From Akkermansia sp. (GTDB lineage Bacteria > Verrucomicrobiota > Verrucomicrobiia > Verrucomicrobiales > Akkermansiaceae): 6,058 nt of DNA. The stretch covers positions 1-6,058 of the forward strand of contig JAIFNK010000279.1 of the NCBI GenBank assembly GCA_020047775.1, in the 5' to 3' direction. The notes beneath the pieces were generated by a model. It worked only from the letters and a program-made list of their open reading frames with translations, was not told the origin of the DNA and ran no database searches. Both the position numbers and the translations under genes were made by a program. This document shows, in pieces, positions 1 to 4,255 of this stretch (position 1 is the stretch's first letter; each line of letters starts with the position of its first letter).

Positions 1-242
1 GCGGCGGCGGCGATTCTAACTTCCTCGATACCGGCCTCGCCTTCGAGAACCGGTGAGACGAGTTCCAAACCGCAGGAGCCGTCGGTGACGATCTTCCAAT
101 AGGGCGTGATGTCGTGGGTGTAGTAGGAGGATTCGACCCGGATGCCTGCGGCTCTCAGGCTCATTACGGCCTGCTCTTTGGTGATGGTGGAGAGGAATTC
201 AATCTCGACTCCGAAGCGGCGGGACATGGTCGGCGTTGTCAT
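1..242 (-). CDS. Amidoligase family protein (glutamine-synthetase-like fold), N-terminal part
   Basis: This partial gene reads leftwards off the window; 80 residues are visible. The translation starts MTTPTMSRRFGVEIEF and continues with WKIVTDGSCGLELVSPVLEG at about residues 49-68. The FGVEIEF strand (Glu13, Glu15), the W.I..D.S.G.ELVSP stretch (Asp54, Glu60) and the spacing match the start of the Amidoligase_2 family, a carboxylate-amine ligase with the glutamine-synthetase fold. In that family acidic residues of this kind bind metal and ATP. The family is predicted to form amide bonds in peptides, proteins or small metabolites and is frequent in phages; the substrate here is unknown. ATG 242 was chosen, though a second ATG at 227 lies closer to the conserved strand and the frame stays open further upstream. 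No Shine-Dalgarno sequence precedes either start. It is transcribed away from the long plus-strand gene run and shares the control region at 243-501. The ATP-binding and C-terminal parts lie outside the window. Confidence 0.85.
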   Translation of the reverse strand, partial: MTTPTMSRRFGVEIEFLSTITKEQAVMSLRAAGIRVESSYYTHDITPYWKIVTDGSCGLELVSPVLEGEAGIEEVRIAAA

Positions 243-253
243 GGGTAATATCT

Positions 254-280
254 GCCATGGTGCCAACTCACGTCCATGGC
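254..280. repeat. Inverted repeat GCCATGG / CCATGGC
   Basis: Seven-base arms GCCATGG (254-260) and CCATGGC (274-280) are separated by 13 bases that contain a TGCCAACTC motif. The dyad sits 12-38 bases upstream of the amidoligase start, where a repressor site for that gene could lie. Each arm contains the self-palindromic CCATGG, which weakens the significance of the pairing. Confidence 0.4.
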
Positions 281-320
281 TAAGTGTAGTTAGAGGAAAA
301 AAGACATAATTTCTCCGCAT

Positions 321-338
321 CGTTTCGCTCATGAAACG
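321..338. repeat. Short inverted repeat CGTTTC-N6-GAAACG
   Basis: Six-base perfect arms at 321-326 and 333-338 flank a six-base centre. The right arm overlaps the first strong TGCCAAT site (336-345). It could be a protein-binding dyad or a small hairpin. There is no following T-run, so it is not a typical intrinsic terminator. Confidence 0.4.
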
Positions 339-346
339 TGCCAATT
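329..346 (+). repeat. 18-bp direct repeat, copy 1
   Basis: The sequence TCATGAAACGTGCCAATT recurs at 400-417 as TCATGCACCGTGCCAATT, with 16 of 18 bases identical and a 71-bp offset. It carries the TGCCAAT core that also occurs inverted at 380-389 and, in variant form, at 427-436. Confidence 0.6.
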
Positions 347-350
347 GAAA

Positions 351-365
351 CAGATTCGGAGTCTG
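351..365. repeat. 15-bp near-palindrome CAGATTCGGAGTCTG
   Basis: The two seven-base halves around the central G at 358 match in six of seven pairs, with only T355/G361 failing. The dyad lies between the first and second TGCCAAT-type sites. It may be an independent operator or a small structural element; chance is possible for a motif this short. Confidence 0.35.
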
Positions 366-399
366 CGGAATGACGCCTGATTGGCATGTATCGTGACGT

Positions 400-417
400 T
401 CATGCACCGTGCCAATT
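400..417 (+). repeat. 18-bp direct repeat, copy 2
   Basis: This is the second copy of the 329-346 repeat, differing at two bases (A to C in both). It carries the third TGCCAAT-type site and faces the fourth, inverted site at 427-436. Confidence 0.6.
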
Positions 418-450
418 CATCGTCTAACTGGCATGTGTAACGGGACGAAA

Positions 451-499
451 AAGACGAAAAATGACATGGACTCAAGTTGTCAGACTGGCAGATGAGGGA
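451..499 (+). repeat. Leader-like direct repeat, copy 1
   Basis: This 49-bp segment aligns without gaps to 1726-1774, with 39 of 49 bases identical by my count. Eight of the ten differences fall in a nine-base block at 472-480; outside it 38 of 40 bases agree. The conserved parts are AAGACGAAAAA(A/T)GACATGGAC on the left and CAGAC(T/G)GGCAGATGAGGGA on the right. The right end places a GAGGGA purine run just before ATG 502. This copy is non-coding: the frame that is open in copy 2 meets a TGA here. That points to conservation at DNA or RNA level, as a promoter, operator or 5' leader. Confidence 0.7.
494..499 (+). promoter_or_regulatory. Ribosome-binding-like purine run before ATG 502
   Basis: GAGGGA lies two bases before ATG 502, with the GAGG core ending four bases before the start. 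It is one of only two purine-rich runs of this kind before a start in the window; the other is before ATG 1779, in the second copy of the same repeat. Confidence 0.45.
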
Positions 500-501
500 C
501 G

Positions 502-720
502 ATGAAAGAGACTGCCAACTCCGGAAATGACACCGCATACGTCAACGGAATGTTAGTCCTGATCCGCCCCGAGTGGGATGGAGACAACACGCTCCATGTA
601 GTTACCGAATGGAACGGCGACCGCGGATTCATCCGGCCTGTCGAATGGCCGCACGGCGGGATCATCCCGACCGAACTCGTCACCGCTGAAATGATCCAAC
701 CCGCAACCACAAACCACTGA
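502..720 (+). CDS. Small hypothetical protein, 72 aa
   Basis: I do not recognise this protein. It is the first gene of the rightward run. The sequence is acidic to neutral and rich in Trp and aromatic residues in its middle: LIRPEWDGDN at about residues 20-29 and GFIRPVEWPHGGIIPTELV at about residues 42-60. That looks like a small beta-rich domain. There is no signal peptide or membrane segment. ATG 502 directly follows the GAGGGA run of the leader repeat; ATG 550 (residue 17) just before LVLIRPEW is an alternative. The first codons also include a TGCCAACTC motif (513-521), so regulation could extend into the gene. The next gene starts six bases after the stop, which suggests co-transcription. 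Confidence 0.68.
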   Translation: MKETANSGNDTAYVNGMLVLIRPEWDGDNTLHVVTEWNGDRGFIRPVEWPHGGIIPTELVTAEMIQPATTNH

Positions 721-726
721 ACCACC

Positions 727-993
727 ATGAGAACACCGATCAAAACCGAACCCGACTGGAGAACCATCGACGATGGCCGGACCTACTTCGACAACGCCGG
801 CAGCAAACGCCTGTCGCACCTGCCATCGGCATACGCAGCGGGATTCGAGGACGGGGCCTTCGCGCTTGCTGAACGGCTCTGGGAAATGGCCGCGAAAAAC
901 GACCACGAGAAGCTCATCGAAACCCTCCACGAGTATCACGCGGGTCGGGCCCACCCTGTCGCCGGATGGCAACATGCTCCTGCCAGACATTAA
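727..993 (+). CDS. Small hypothetical protein, 88 aa
   Basis: I do not recognise this protein. It has a hydrophilic N-terminus (residues 1-30) followed by a probable helical segment, AYAAGFEDGAFALAERLWEM at about 35-54, and a second charged helix (NDHEKLIETLHEYH at about 58-71). The helices and lack of Cys or membrane segments suggest a small soluble, perhaps protein-binding, product. ATG 727 follows ACCACC with no Shine-Dalgarno sequence, six bases after the preceding stop, so translation may be coupled to the upstream gene. Other frames are open over the same region, but this frame has the most protein-like composition and the tightest spacing. Confidence 0.68.
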   Translation: MRTPIKTEPDWRTIDDGRTYFDNAGSKRLSHLPSAYAAGFEDGAFALAERLWEMAAKNDHEKLIETLHEYHAGRAHPVAGWQHAPARH

Positions 994-1008
994 ACTACCT
1001 AACATCCC

Positions 1009-1710
1009 ATGAAATCCGAATCCGACATCCTCGATAAAATCCGAAAACTCCTGCGACTAGCCGACCGATCCCGCGGCTCTACCGAGAACGAGGCCAAGGT
1101 GGCACTCGCCAAGGCACAGGAGTTGATGACCCGCCATAACATCGACTCGGCACTGCTCCGCATGGAACGCGGCGAGACTGGCGGCGCAGGTTTCACCGTC
1201 AACAAGGGCAAAGTCGATCTGCCTAAAACCCTCAACCCAGCCGACCTGATGATCCTGTCGCTGCTCCAGTCGCACTTCAACGTGAAGACGATCCTGATGC
1301 CCGATGGTCGCGGGACACCGGTGGACATCATCGGTGCTCCCGCCGACATCGACTTTGCCATCTATGCGTTCAACTTCCTGCGGCAAACCTTCTTCCGCTG
1401 TTGGAACGAGTTCAAGCGGACCCACGCCAACCCGGACAAGGCATCCTACTATCGAGGACTGCGCGACGGACTCAACGCGGAACTCAAGGCGGCCAAGGAA
1501 CGCGCCGAGCAATCCTACGCCGCCGACAAGCGCCAGGCATACGGATTGGTGGTCGTGGATCAGGAGGCAGCGATCACCCGCTATGTCGAGGAGGCATACG
1601 GCAAACTCCGCACCCGTTCGCAACGTCGTCGCCACCTTCATTCCGGCAGTTATGTCGCCGGTGAAACCAAAGGCCGGACCATCCAAATCAACCGCCCGCT
1701 TCCGTCATGA
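1009..1710 (+). CDS. DUF2786 domain-containing protein, 233 aa
   Basis: The N-terminal domain (about residues 5-47) reads ILDKIRKLLRLADR, then TENEAKVALAKAQELMTRHN. This is the hallmark of DUF2786: a first helix IxxKIRKLLrLA, a short loop with (T/S)xxEA, then a helix ending AxELMxrxxID. The rest (about 60-233) resembles the C-terminal region often attached to DUF2786 in phage and plasmid proteins: a beta/helix part around RGTPVDIIGAPADIDFAIYAF, a helical YYRGLRDGLNAEL segment, a basic stretch (RTRSQRRRH at about 201-209) and the closing GSYVAGETKGRTIQINRPL. The function of the family is not established; its frequency in phages suggests an early-gene or nucleic-acid role. ATG 1009 lies 15 bases after the previous stop with no Shine-Dalgarno sequence and fits the domain start. 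The stop overlaps a possible ATG at 1707 (ATGA). Confidence 0.93.
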   Translation: MKSESDILDKIRKLLRLADRSRGSTENEAKVALAKAQELMTRHNIDSALLRMERGETGGAGFTVNKGKVDLPKTLNPADLMILSLLQSHFNVKTILMPDGRGTPVDIIGAPADIDFAIYAFNFLRQTFFRCWNEFKRTHANPDKASYYRGLRDGLNAELKAAKERAEQSYAADKRQAYGLVVVDQEAAITRYVEEAYGKLRTRSQRRRHLHSGSYVAGETKGRTIQINRPLPS

Positions 1711-1725
1711 AAACCATCCAACAGA

Positions 1726-1774
1726 AAGACGAAAAAAGACATGGACGTGCCCAATCAGACGGGCAGATGAGGGA
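1726..1774 (+). repeat. Leader-like direct repeat, copy 2
   Basis: This is the second copy of the 451-499 segment. It again ends in GGCAGATGAGGGA immediately before an ATG (1779). Its variable centre (1747-1755) differs from copy 1 but forms a new dyad, TGCCC (1748-1752) with GGGCA (1761-1765). The copy lies in an internal position of the gene run, so it may add a second promoter or translation-control site. If translation starts at 1707 the repeat would encode KDEKRHGRAQSDGQMRD, which has no domain-like character. Confidence 0.7.
1769..1774 (+). promoter_or_regulatory. Ribosome-binding-like purine run before ATG 1779
   Basis: GAGGGA ends four bases before ATG 1779, with the GAGG core six bases from the start. 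It supports 1779 over 1707 as the start of the following gene, since the equivalent run in copy 1 directly precedes ATG 502. Confidence 0.45.
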
Positions 1775-1778
1775 TGCT

Positions 1779-2009
1779 ATGACAACAGCATCTATTCCTA
1801 ACAACCACCTGACCAAGGCGATGCAGCAAAGGATTCGCGGACTTGAGAGAAACGGCTTCAACGCCCGGCGCATCCTGCCGGTCGATCTGATGGCCGGCAT
1901 CCATGCCCGCGAGTTCCGCGCCGACTTCGCCAAGCAAACCAAAACCGGACTGCTGATGTTCAGCGTCCGGATCGACACCGACGGCAACGTCACCAACACC
2001 AAACCATAA
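1779..2009 (+). CDS. Small hypothetical protein, 76 aa (100 aa if started at 1707)
   Basis: I do not recognise this protein. From ATG 1779 it begins MTTASIPNNHLTKAMQQRIR and includes a basic, probably helical region, then PVDLMAGIHAREFRADFAKQ at about residues 34-53 and a C-terminal strand LLMFSVRIDTDGNVTNTKP. It is a soluble mixed alpha/beta protein without Cys or membrane segments. Start choice matters: ATG 1707 overlaps the stop of the DUF2786 gene (ATGA) and would add 24 hydrophilic residues, but those codons coincide with the leader repeat that is non-coding at 451-499. I therefore prefer 1779, with GAGGGA at suitable distance. The 1707 start remains possible through translational coupling. 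Confidence 0.7.
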   Translation: MTTASIPNNHLTKAMQQRIRGLERNGFNARRILPVDLMAGIHAREFRADFAKQTKTGLLMFSVRIDTDGNVTNTKP

Positions 2010-2021
2010 CCAAACACCATC

Positions 2022-2540
2022 ATGAACAAACTGTATTACATCGTCTGCGACGACAAGGAAACCAACGTATTCGAAGGCCGCTATCAGGGTCGCACCCGAG
2101 GCGAAGCCTTGAAGTTCCTCAAGCAGTCCCTCGGGCGCAAGACGCTCAACGGACTGGTCTTCACCATTACCGAAATCCCGGTGCCACTGATCCGTGAAAT
2201 CGTCGCGGAAATCCTCGCCGGGGGCGAAGGCAGCAACGCCACCCCAGCCGCAAACATCGTGCCGCTCACCCGGCCCGAACCCGAGGCCAGCCCGGGACGT
2301 TACGACGCGTTCGCTGACGCGGCTGAGCCTGAACCAACGCCTGCGGAAGCCACGCCACCCAAGGCGAAGGAATCCAAGCCCGTCAAGAAGGTCGGCAATC
2401 CCGGCCACGGTGATGAGCACTGGTCGCAAGTCCGGGCACATTGGGAGGAATGCCGCAGCGTGAAGCAGACCGCCGAACACTTCGGCCTTTCACCCAACAC
2501 GCTCAAAACCCGCATCCGCAGGGAGGGCTGGAACAAATAG
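2022..2540 (+). CDS. Two-part protein with C-terminal helix-turn-helix, 172 aa
   Basis: The N-terminal part (about residues 1-66) is a compact beta/alpha domain beginning MNKLYYIVCDDKET and ending in a helix LIREIVAEILAG. A Pro/Ala/Glu-rich linker follows (about 72-120, with EPEPTPAEATPPK), then a basic KPVKKVG stretch. The C-terminal part (about 130-172) has HWSQVRAHWEECRSVKQTAE followed by HFGLSPNTLKTRIRREGWNK. The pattern RSVKQTAEHFGLSPNTLKTRIRREGW is a clear helix-turn-helix: helix 2 SVKQTAEHF, turn GLS, recognition helix PNTLKTRIRREG. HTHs of this kind occur in phage regulators and in small terminase-like proteins. I infer DNA binding, possibly at one of the repeated elements at 336-436 or in the leader repeats; target and role are not shown. 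ATG 2022 lies 12 bases after the previous stop with no Shine-Dalgarno sequence. Confidence 0.85.
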   Translation: MNKLYYIVCDDKETNVFEGRYQGRTRGEALKFLKQSLGRKTLNGLVFTITEIPVPLIREIVAEILAGGEGSNATPAANIVPLTRPEPEASPGRYDAFADAAEPEPTPAEATPPKAKESKPVKKVGNPGHGDEHWSQVRAHWEECRSVKQTAEHFGLSPNTLKTRIRREGWNK

Positions 2541-2541
2541 A

Positions 2542-2784
2542 ATGATGAAGGTCGAAGTCGAAAAATACCGCAAACCCGATGGCTACGCCACGCGCTACTG
2601 GTCGGTGCTGGTAGATGGCGAACTACTCGCTGTCACCCTTTACCGCAAGGGCGCGGAGGCCGTCGCCAGGGCCATCACCAACTCAAACATAGATCCCCAT
2701 GTCACGCTCCTTGAAGATTCTTCCAACCCCGTCGCCACGCCTCACAAGCCCGCCGCTGGCGTGGCGACCTACCGGACCCGATGA
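2542..2784 (+). CDS. Small hypothetical protein, 80 aa
   Basis: I do not recognise a named family. Residues 3-48 look like a compact alternating strand/helix domain: KVEVEKYRKPDGYATRYWSV, then VDGELLAVTLYRKGAEAVAR. The tail (about 50-80) is Pro/Ala-rich and unstructured in appearance. The start follows the previous stop by one base; ATGATG gives two possible starts (2542, 2545). The last 86 bp overlap the AAA+ gene in a different frame, so the tail of this protein and the N-terminus of the ATPase are encoded by the same DNA. The core domain composition makes this a real gene in my view; the exact C-terminus is less certain. Confidence 0.72.
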   Translation: MMKVEVEKYRKPDGYATRYWSVLVDGELLAVTLYRKGAEAVARAITNSNIDPHVTLLEDSSNPVATPHKPAAGVATYRTR

Positions 2785-3367
2785 CCTATGCGGCCCTGCC
2801 GCCACCGTCGCTCACCGACTCGTCGCCAAGGCGCAAAAGCTCCATGACCATCCAGATGTCCCGGTAAAAATCCTGCTCTACGGCCCGCCCGGTGTCGGCA
2901 AGACCAGCATCGCTGACATGGTGGCCGATGCCCTGTCCGGTACCCGCTTCGCCATCGAGGAATACAACGGCAAGCTCGTCACCGTCGAAACCGTGAAGCA
3001 GTGGATGGGCACGCTGGGTGTCTGCTCGTTGTTCGGCGTCTATTCGGTGAAGATCATCAACGAAATGGATCGCTGCACGCGGGATGCGCAAGACTTGCTC
3101 CTGAGTTATCTCGACCGTCTGCCACCAGGGCGGGCAGTGGTCGGCACGAGCAACCTCCAACTTGACCTCCTGACGGAGCGGTTCCAGACGCGCTTCCAGT
3201 CGATCAAGCTCGCCGCTCCGTCCACTGAGGAAATCGCCACGATGCTCCGCCGTCACTGGCCGGTCGATGAAGCCACCTCCCTGCGGATCGCGGTGGGCAG
3301 CGGCGGATGCGTCAGGGCCGCACTTGCCGATCTGGAATCCTGGCTGGATGCGGAGGGGCTGTCATGA
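2699..3367 (+). CDS. AAA+ ATPase, clamp-loader/RFC-like, 222 aa
   Basis: This is an ATP-driven remodelling or loading factor. Motifs in order: an RFC-like N-terminal WRPTGPDDLCGP (22-33); Walker A GPPGVGKTS (62-70) after ILLY; Walker B VKIINEMD (117-124), where Asn121-Glu122 replaces the usual Asp-Glu; sensor 1 VVGTSN (147-152); arginine-finger region TERFQTRF (159-166); and a lid helix GCVRAALADLE (203-213) with Arg206 as sensor-2 candidate. It lacks the C-terminal collar of full clamp-loader subunits, so it is about a minimal AAA+ core. The partner is unknown; DNA replication, recombination or phage assembly are possible. ATG 2699 is the only ATG upstream of Walker A, with an in-frame TAG three codons earlier, which forces an 86-bp overlap with the preceding gene. 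The stop forms ATGA with the next start. Confidence 0.92.
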   Translation: MSRSLKILPTPSPRLTSPPLAWRPTGPDDLCGPAATVAHRLVAKAQKLHDHPDVPVKILLYGPPGVGKTSIADMVADALSGTRFAIEEYNGKLVTVETVKQWMGTLGVCSLFGVYSVKIINEMDRCTRDAQDLLLSYLDRLPPGRAVVGTSNLQLDLLTERFQTRFQSIKLAAPSTEEIATMLRRHWPVDEATSLRIAVGSGGCVRAALADLESWLDAEGLS

Positions 3368-3609
3368 AGGCCCGAATCCATCAGATCACCTTCGACCGCT
3401 GTGGTCGTCTCGCCCGCGCCGTTTTCCGATACCGTTCACCCGACATGCGACGAGAAACCCCGGTCACCGTCGAATGGCGCGACGTGGCCGGCAGCCGCGA
3501 ATGGTTTGCCCTCGGATGGTGCCCGCCGGATGCATGGAAGGAGATCCTCCCGCTCTTGGCTCAGGTCACCCATGCCGTTGACACCATCCAAAGCGACGAT
3601 GACGGATGA
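3364..3609 (+). CDS. Small hypothetical protein, 81 aa
   Basis: I do not recognise this protein. From ATG 3364 it reads MKARIHQITFDRCGRLARAV, then alternating short strands through VTVEWRDVAGSREWFALGWC, and a C-terminal helix PDAWKEILPLLAQVTHAVDT ending in an acidic tail (SDDDG). It looks like a small soluble beta-rich domain with one helix. ATG 3364 overlaps the stop of the AAA+ gene by ATGA, indicating translational coupling; the longer start at 3307 would add 19 residues that overlap the ATPase gene and lack domain character. Its last 11 bases overlap the start of the ParB-like gene. Confidence 0.7.
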   Translation: MKARIHQITFDRCGRLARAVFRYRSPDMRRETPVTVEWRDVAGSREWFALGWCPPDAWKEILPLLAQVTHAVDTIQSDDDG

Positions 3610-4255
3610 TTCTCCCAAAGCTCGCACACTCGCCAATGGCATCGAAGTCTGGTGCAGCTTCGACAAGCTCGTGCCGGTCGGGGAACTGAAACCCAACCCG
3701 CGCAACCCCAACACTCACCCGCAGCGGCAGATTGAACTGCTCGCCAAGAACATCCGCTACTTCGGATGGCGGCAGACGATCACGGTTTCCAATCTCACTG
3801 GCCTGATCGTTTCCGGCCACGGCCGTTTGATGGCAGCCAAGCACCTTGGCGTCGAAGTCGTGCCGGTGGACTATCAGGATTTTGCCAGCGAGAACGATGA
3901 ACTTGCCGTGCTGGTCGCCGACAATCGCTTGGCCGAACTTTCCACGGTCGATCTCAACGAACTCGAAAAAATCGCCAGCGAGTGGAAGGCCATCGACTTC
4001 GATACGATCCTTGCGGGCTTCGAACCCGCCGACATCGAGGGCCTGCTCAATCCGGGTGGCAATGACGATGACGAGGATGACGACGACCGCCACGACAAGG
4101 AACTCGACAAGAGCGACGTCACCGTCGCGGTCGGACTCTATCGGTTCCGCATCACTCAGGAAGAATTCATCGCGTGGTGCGACCGCGTGAAACAAGACGC
4201 CGGTTTCGACAAGGAAAGCGTGCTCAACGAAATCCGCAGCCGCCTCGGACTATGA
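3599..4255 (+). CDS. ParB/Srx-fold protein, single domain, 218 aa
   Basis: The ParB N-terminal (sulfiredoxin-like) fold spans about residues 24-115: VGELKPNPRNPNTHPQRQIE (27-46) with the typical NxRxxxxH region, a helix with LLAKNIRYFGW, strand TITV, then the signature LIVSGHGRLMAAKHLG (69-84), whose GHGR is the nucleotide/phosphate-binding motif, and VVPVDYQDF. ADNRLAELSTVD (107-118) follows, as in phage ParB-like proteins often fused to or beside DNA methyltransferases. An acidic run (about 155-163, Asp/Glu-rich) links to a C-terminal helical domain (about 172-218). ParB-fold proteins include nucleases, CTPases and kinases; which applies here cannot be told. The start at 3599 overlaps the previous stop by 11 bases; a longer frame from 3401 was rejected because it overlaps the upstream gene without domain content. 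The stop overlaps the next start (ATGA). Confidence 0.92.
   Translation: MTDDSPKARTLANGIEVWCSFDKLVPVGELKPNPRNPNTHPQRQIELLAKNIRYFGWRQTITVSNLTGLIVSGHGRLMAAKHLGVEVVPVDYQDFASENDELAVLVADNRLAELSTVDLNELEKIASEWKAIDFDTILAGFEPADIEGLLNPGGNDDDEDDDDRHDKELDKSDVTVAVGLYRFRITQEEFIAWCDRVKQDAGFDKESVLNEIRSRLGL

Larger units (their letters stand above)
336..436. promoter_or_regulatory. Cluster of four AC(A/G)TGCCAAT-like sites, alternating orientation
   Basis: Four ten-base sites alternate in orientation: ACGTGCCAAT (336-345, plus), ATTGGCATGT (380-389, the reverse complement ACATGCCAAT), CCGTGCCAAT (407-416, plus) and ACTGGCATGT (427-436, reverse complement ACATGCCAGT). The last two face each other across 10 bp, with centres 20 bp apart, about two helical turns. 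Looser TGCCA matches occur at 253-258, 261-269, 484-490 and 513-521. Such arrays usually bind a repressor or activator cooperatively, or act as origin iterons. The binding protein is unknown; the HTH protein at 2022-2540 is one candidate. Confidence 0.6.
243..501. promoter_or_regulatory. Divergent intergenic control region
   Basis: This non-coding stretch lies between the leftward amidoligase gene and the rightward gene run. It is visibly richer in A and T than the flanking genes. It contains repeated TGCCAA/TTGGCA motifs in both orientations, an 18-bp direct repeat, several short dyads, three A-rich boxes of the form GA(C/G)GAAAAA(A/T)GACAT or part of it, and a leader-like segment just before ATG 502. 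No sigma-70 type -35/-10 pair with good spacing stands out by eye in either direction, so exact promoters cannot be placed. The layout is what is expected of an operator region between two diverging units, but a replication origin with iteron-like repeats is an alternative. Confidence 0.7.

Noticed and set aside
1..11. GCGGCGGCGGCG tandem repeat at the left edge
   Set aside because: It encodes consecutive alanines of the amidoligase on the minus strand, and the window edge prevents judging any longer repeat.
329..538. Minus-strand open frame of 69 codons in the intergenic region
   Set aside because: It crosses the repeat array and the start of the gene at 502. Its Ser/Cys-rich translation looks random, and the region is better explained as regulatory.
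1057..1686. Minus-strand open frame opposite the DUF2786 gene (209 codons)
   Set aside because: The plus strand carries a recognised domain over the same span; the antisense translation has no family features.
1755..2480. Long minus-strand open frame (241 codons) across the small gene at 1779 and the HTH gene
   Set aside because: It lies opposite two plus-strand genes with better composition and a clear HTH. Long antisense frames are common in GC-rich DNA, and its translation shows no recognisable domain.
3401..3598. N-terminal extension of the ParB-like gene
   Set aside because: The extra 66 residues overlap the preceding gene, are Pro/Ser/Arg-rich and unlike a domain. The start at 3599 fits the usual short overlap and the domain boundary.
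3566..4195. Minus-strand open frame opposite the single-domain ParB-like gene
   Set aside because: The ParB signature on the plus strand is clear. The antisense protein is hydrophobic valine- and isoleucine-rich as expected from reversing Asp/Glu codons.
4174..4251. N-terminal extension of the ParB-ParB-methyltransferase gene
   Set aside because: The extra 26 residues are highly basic and lie over the previous gene; ATG 4252 gives a standard ATGA overlap and starts right at the ParB fold.
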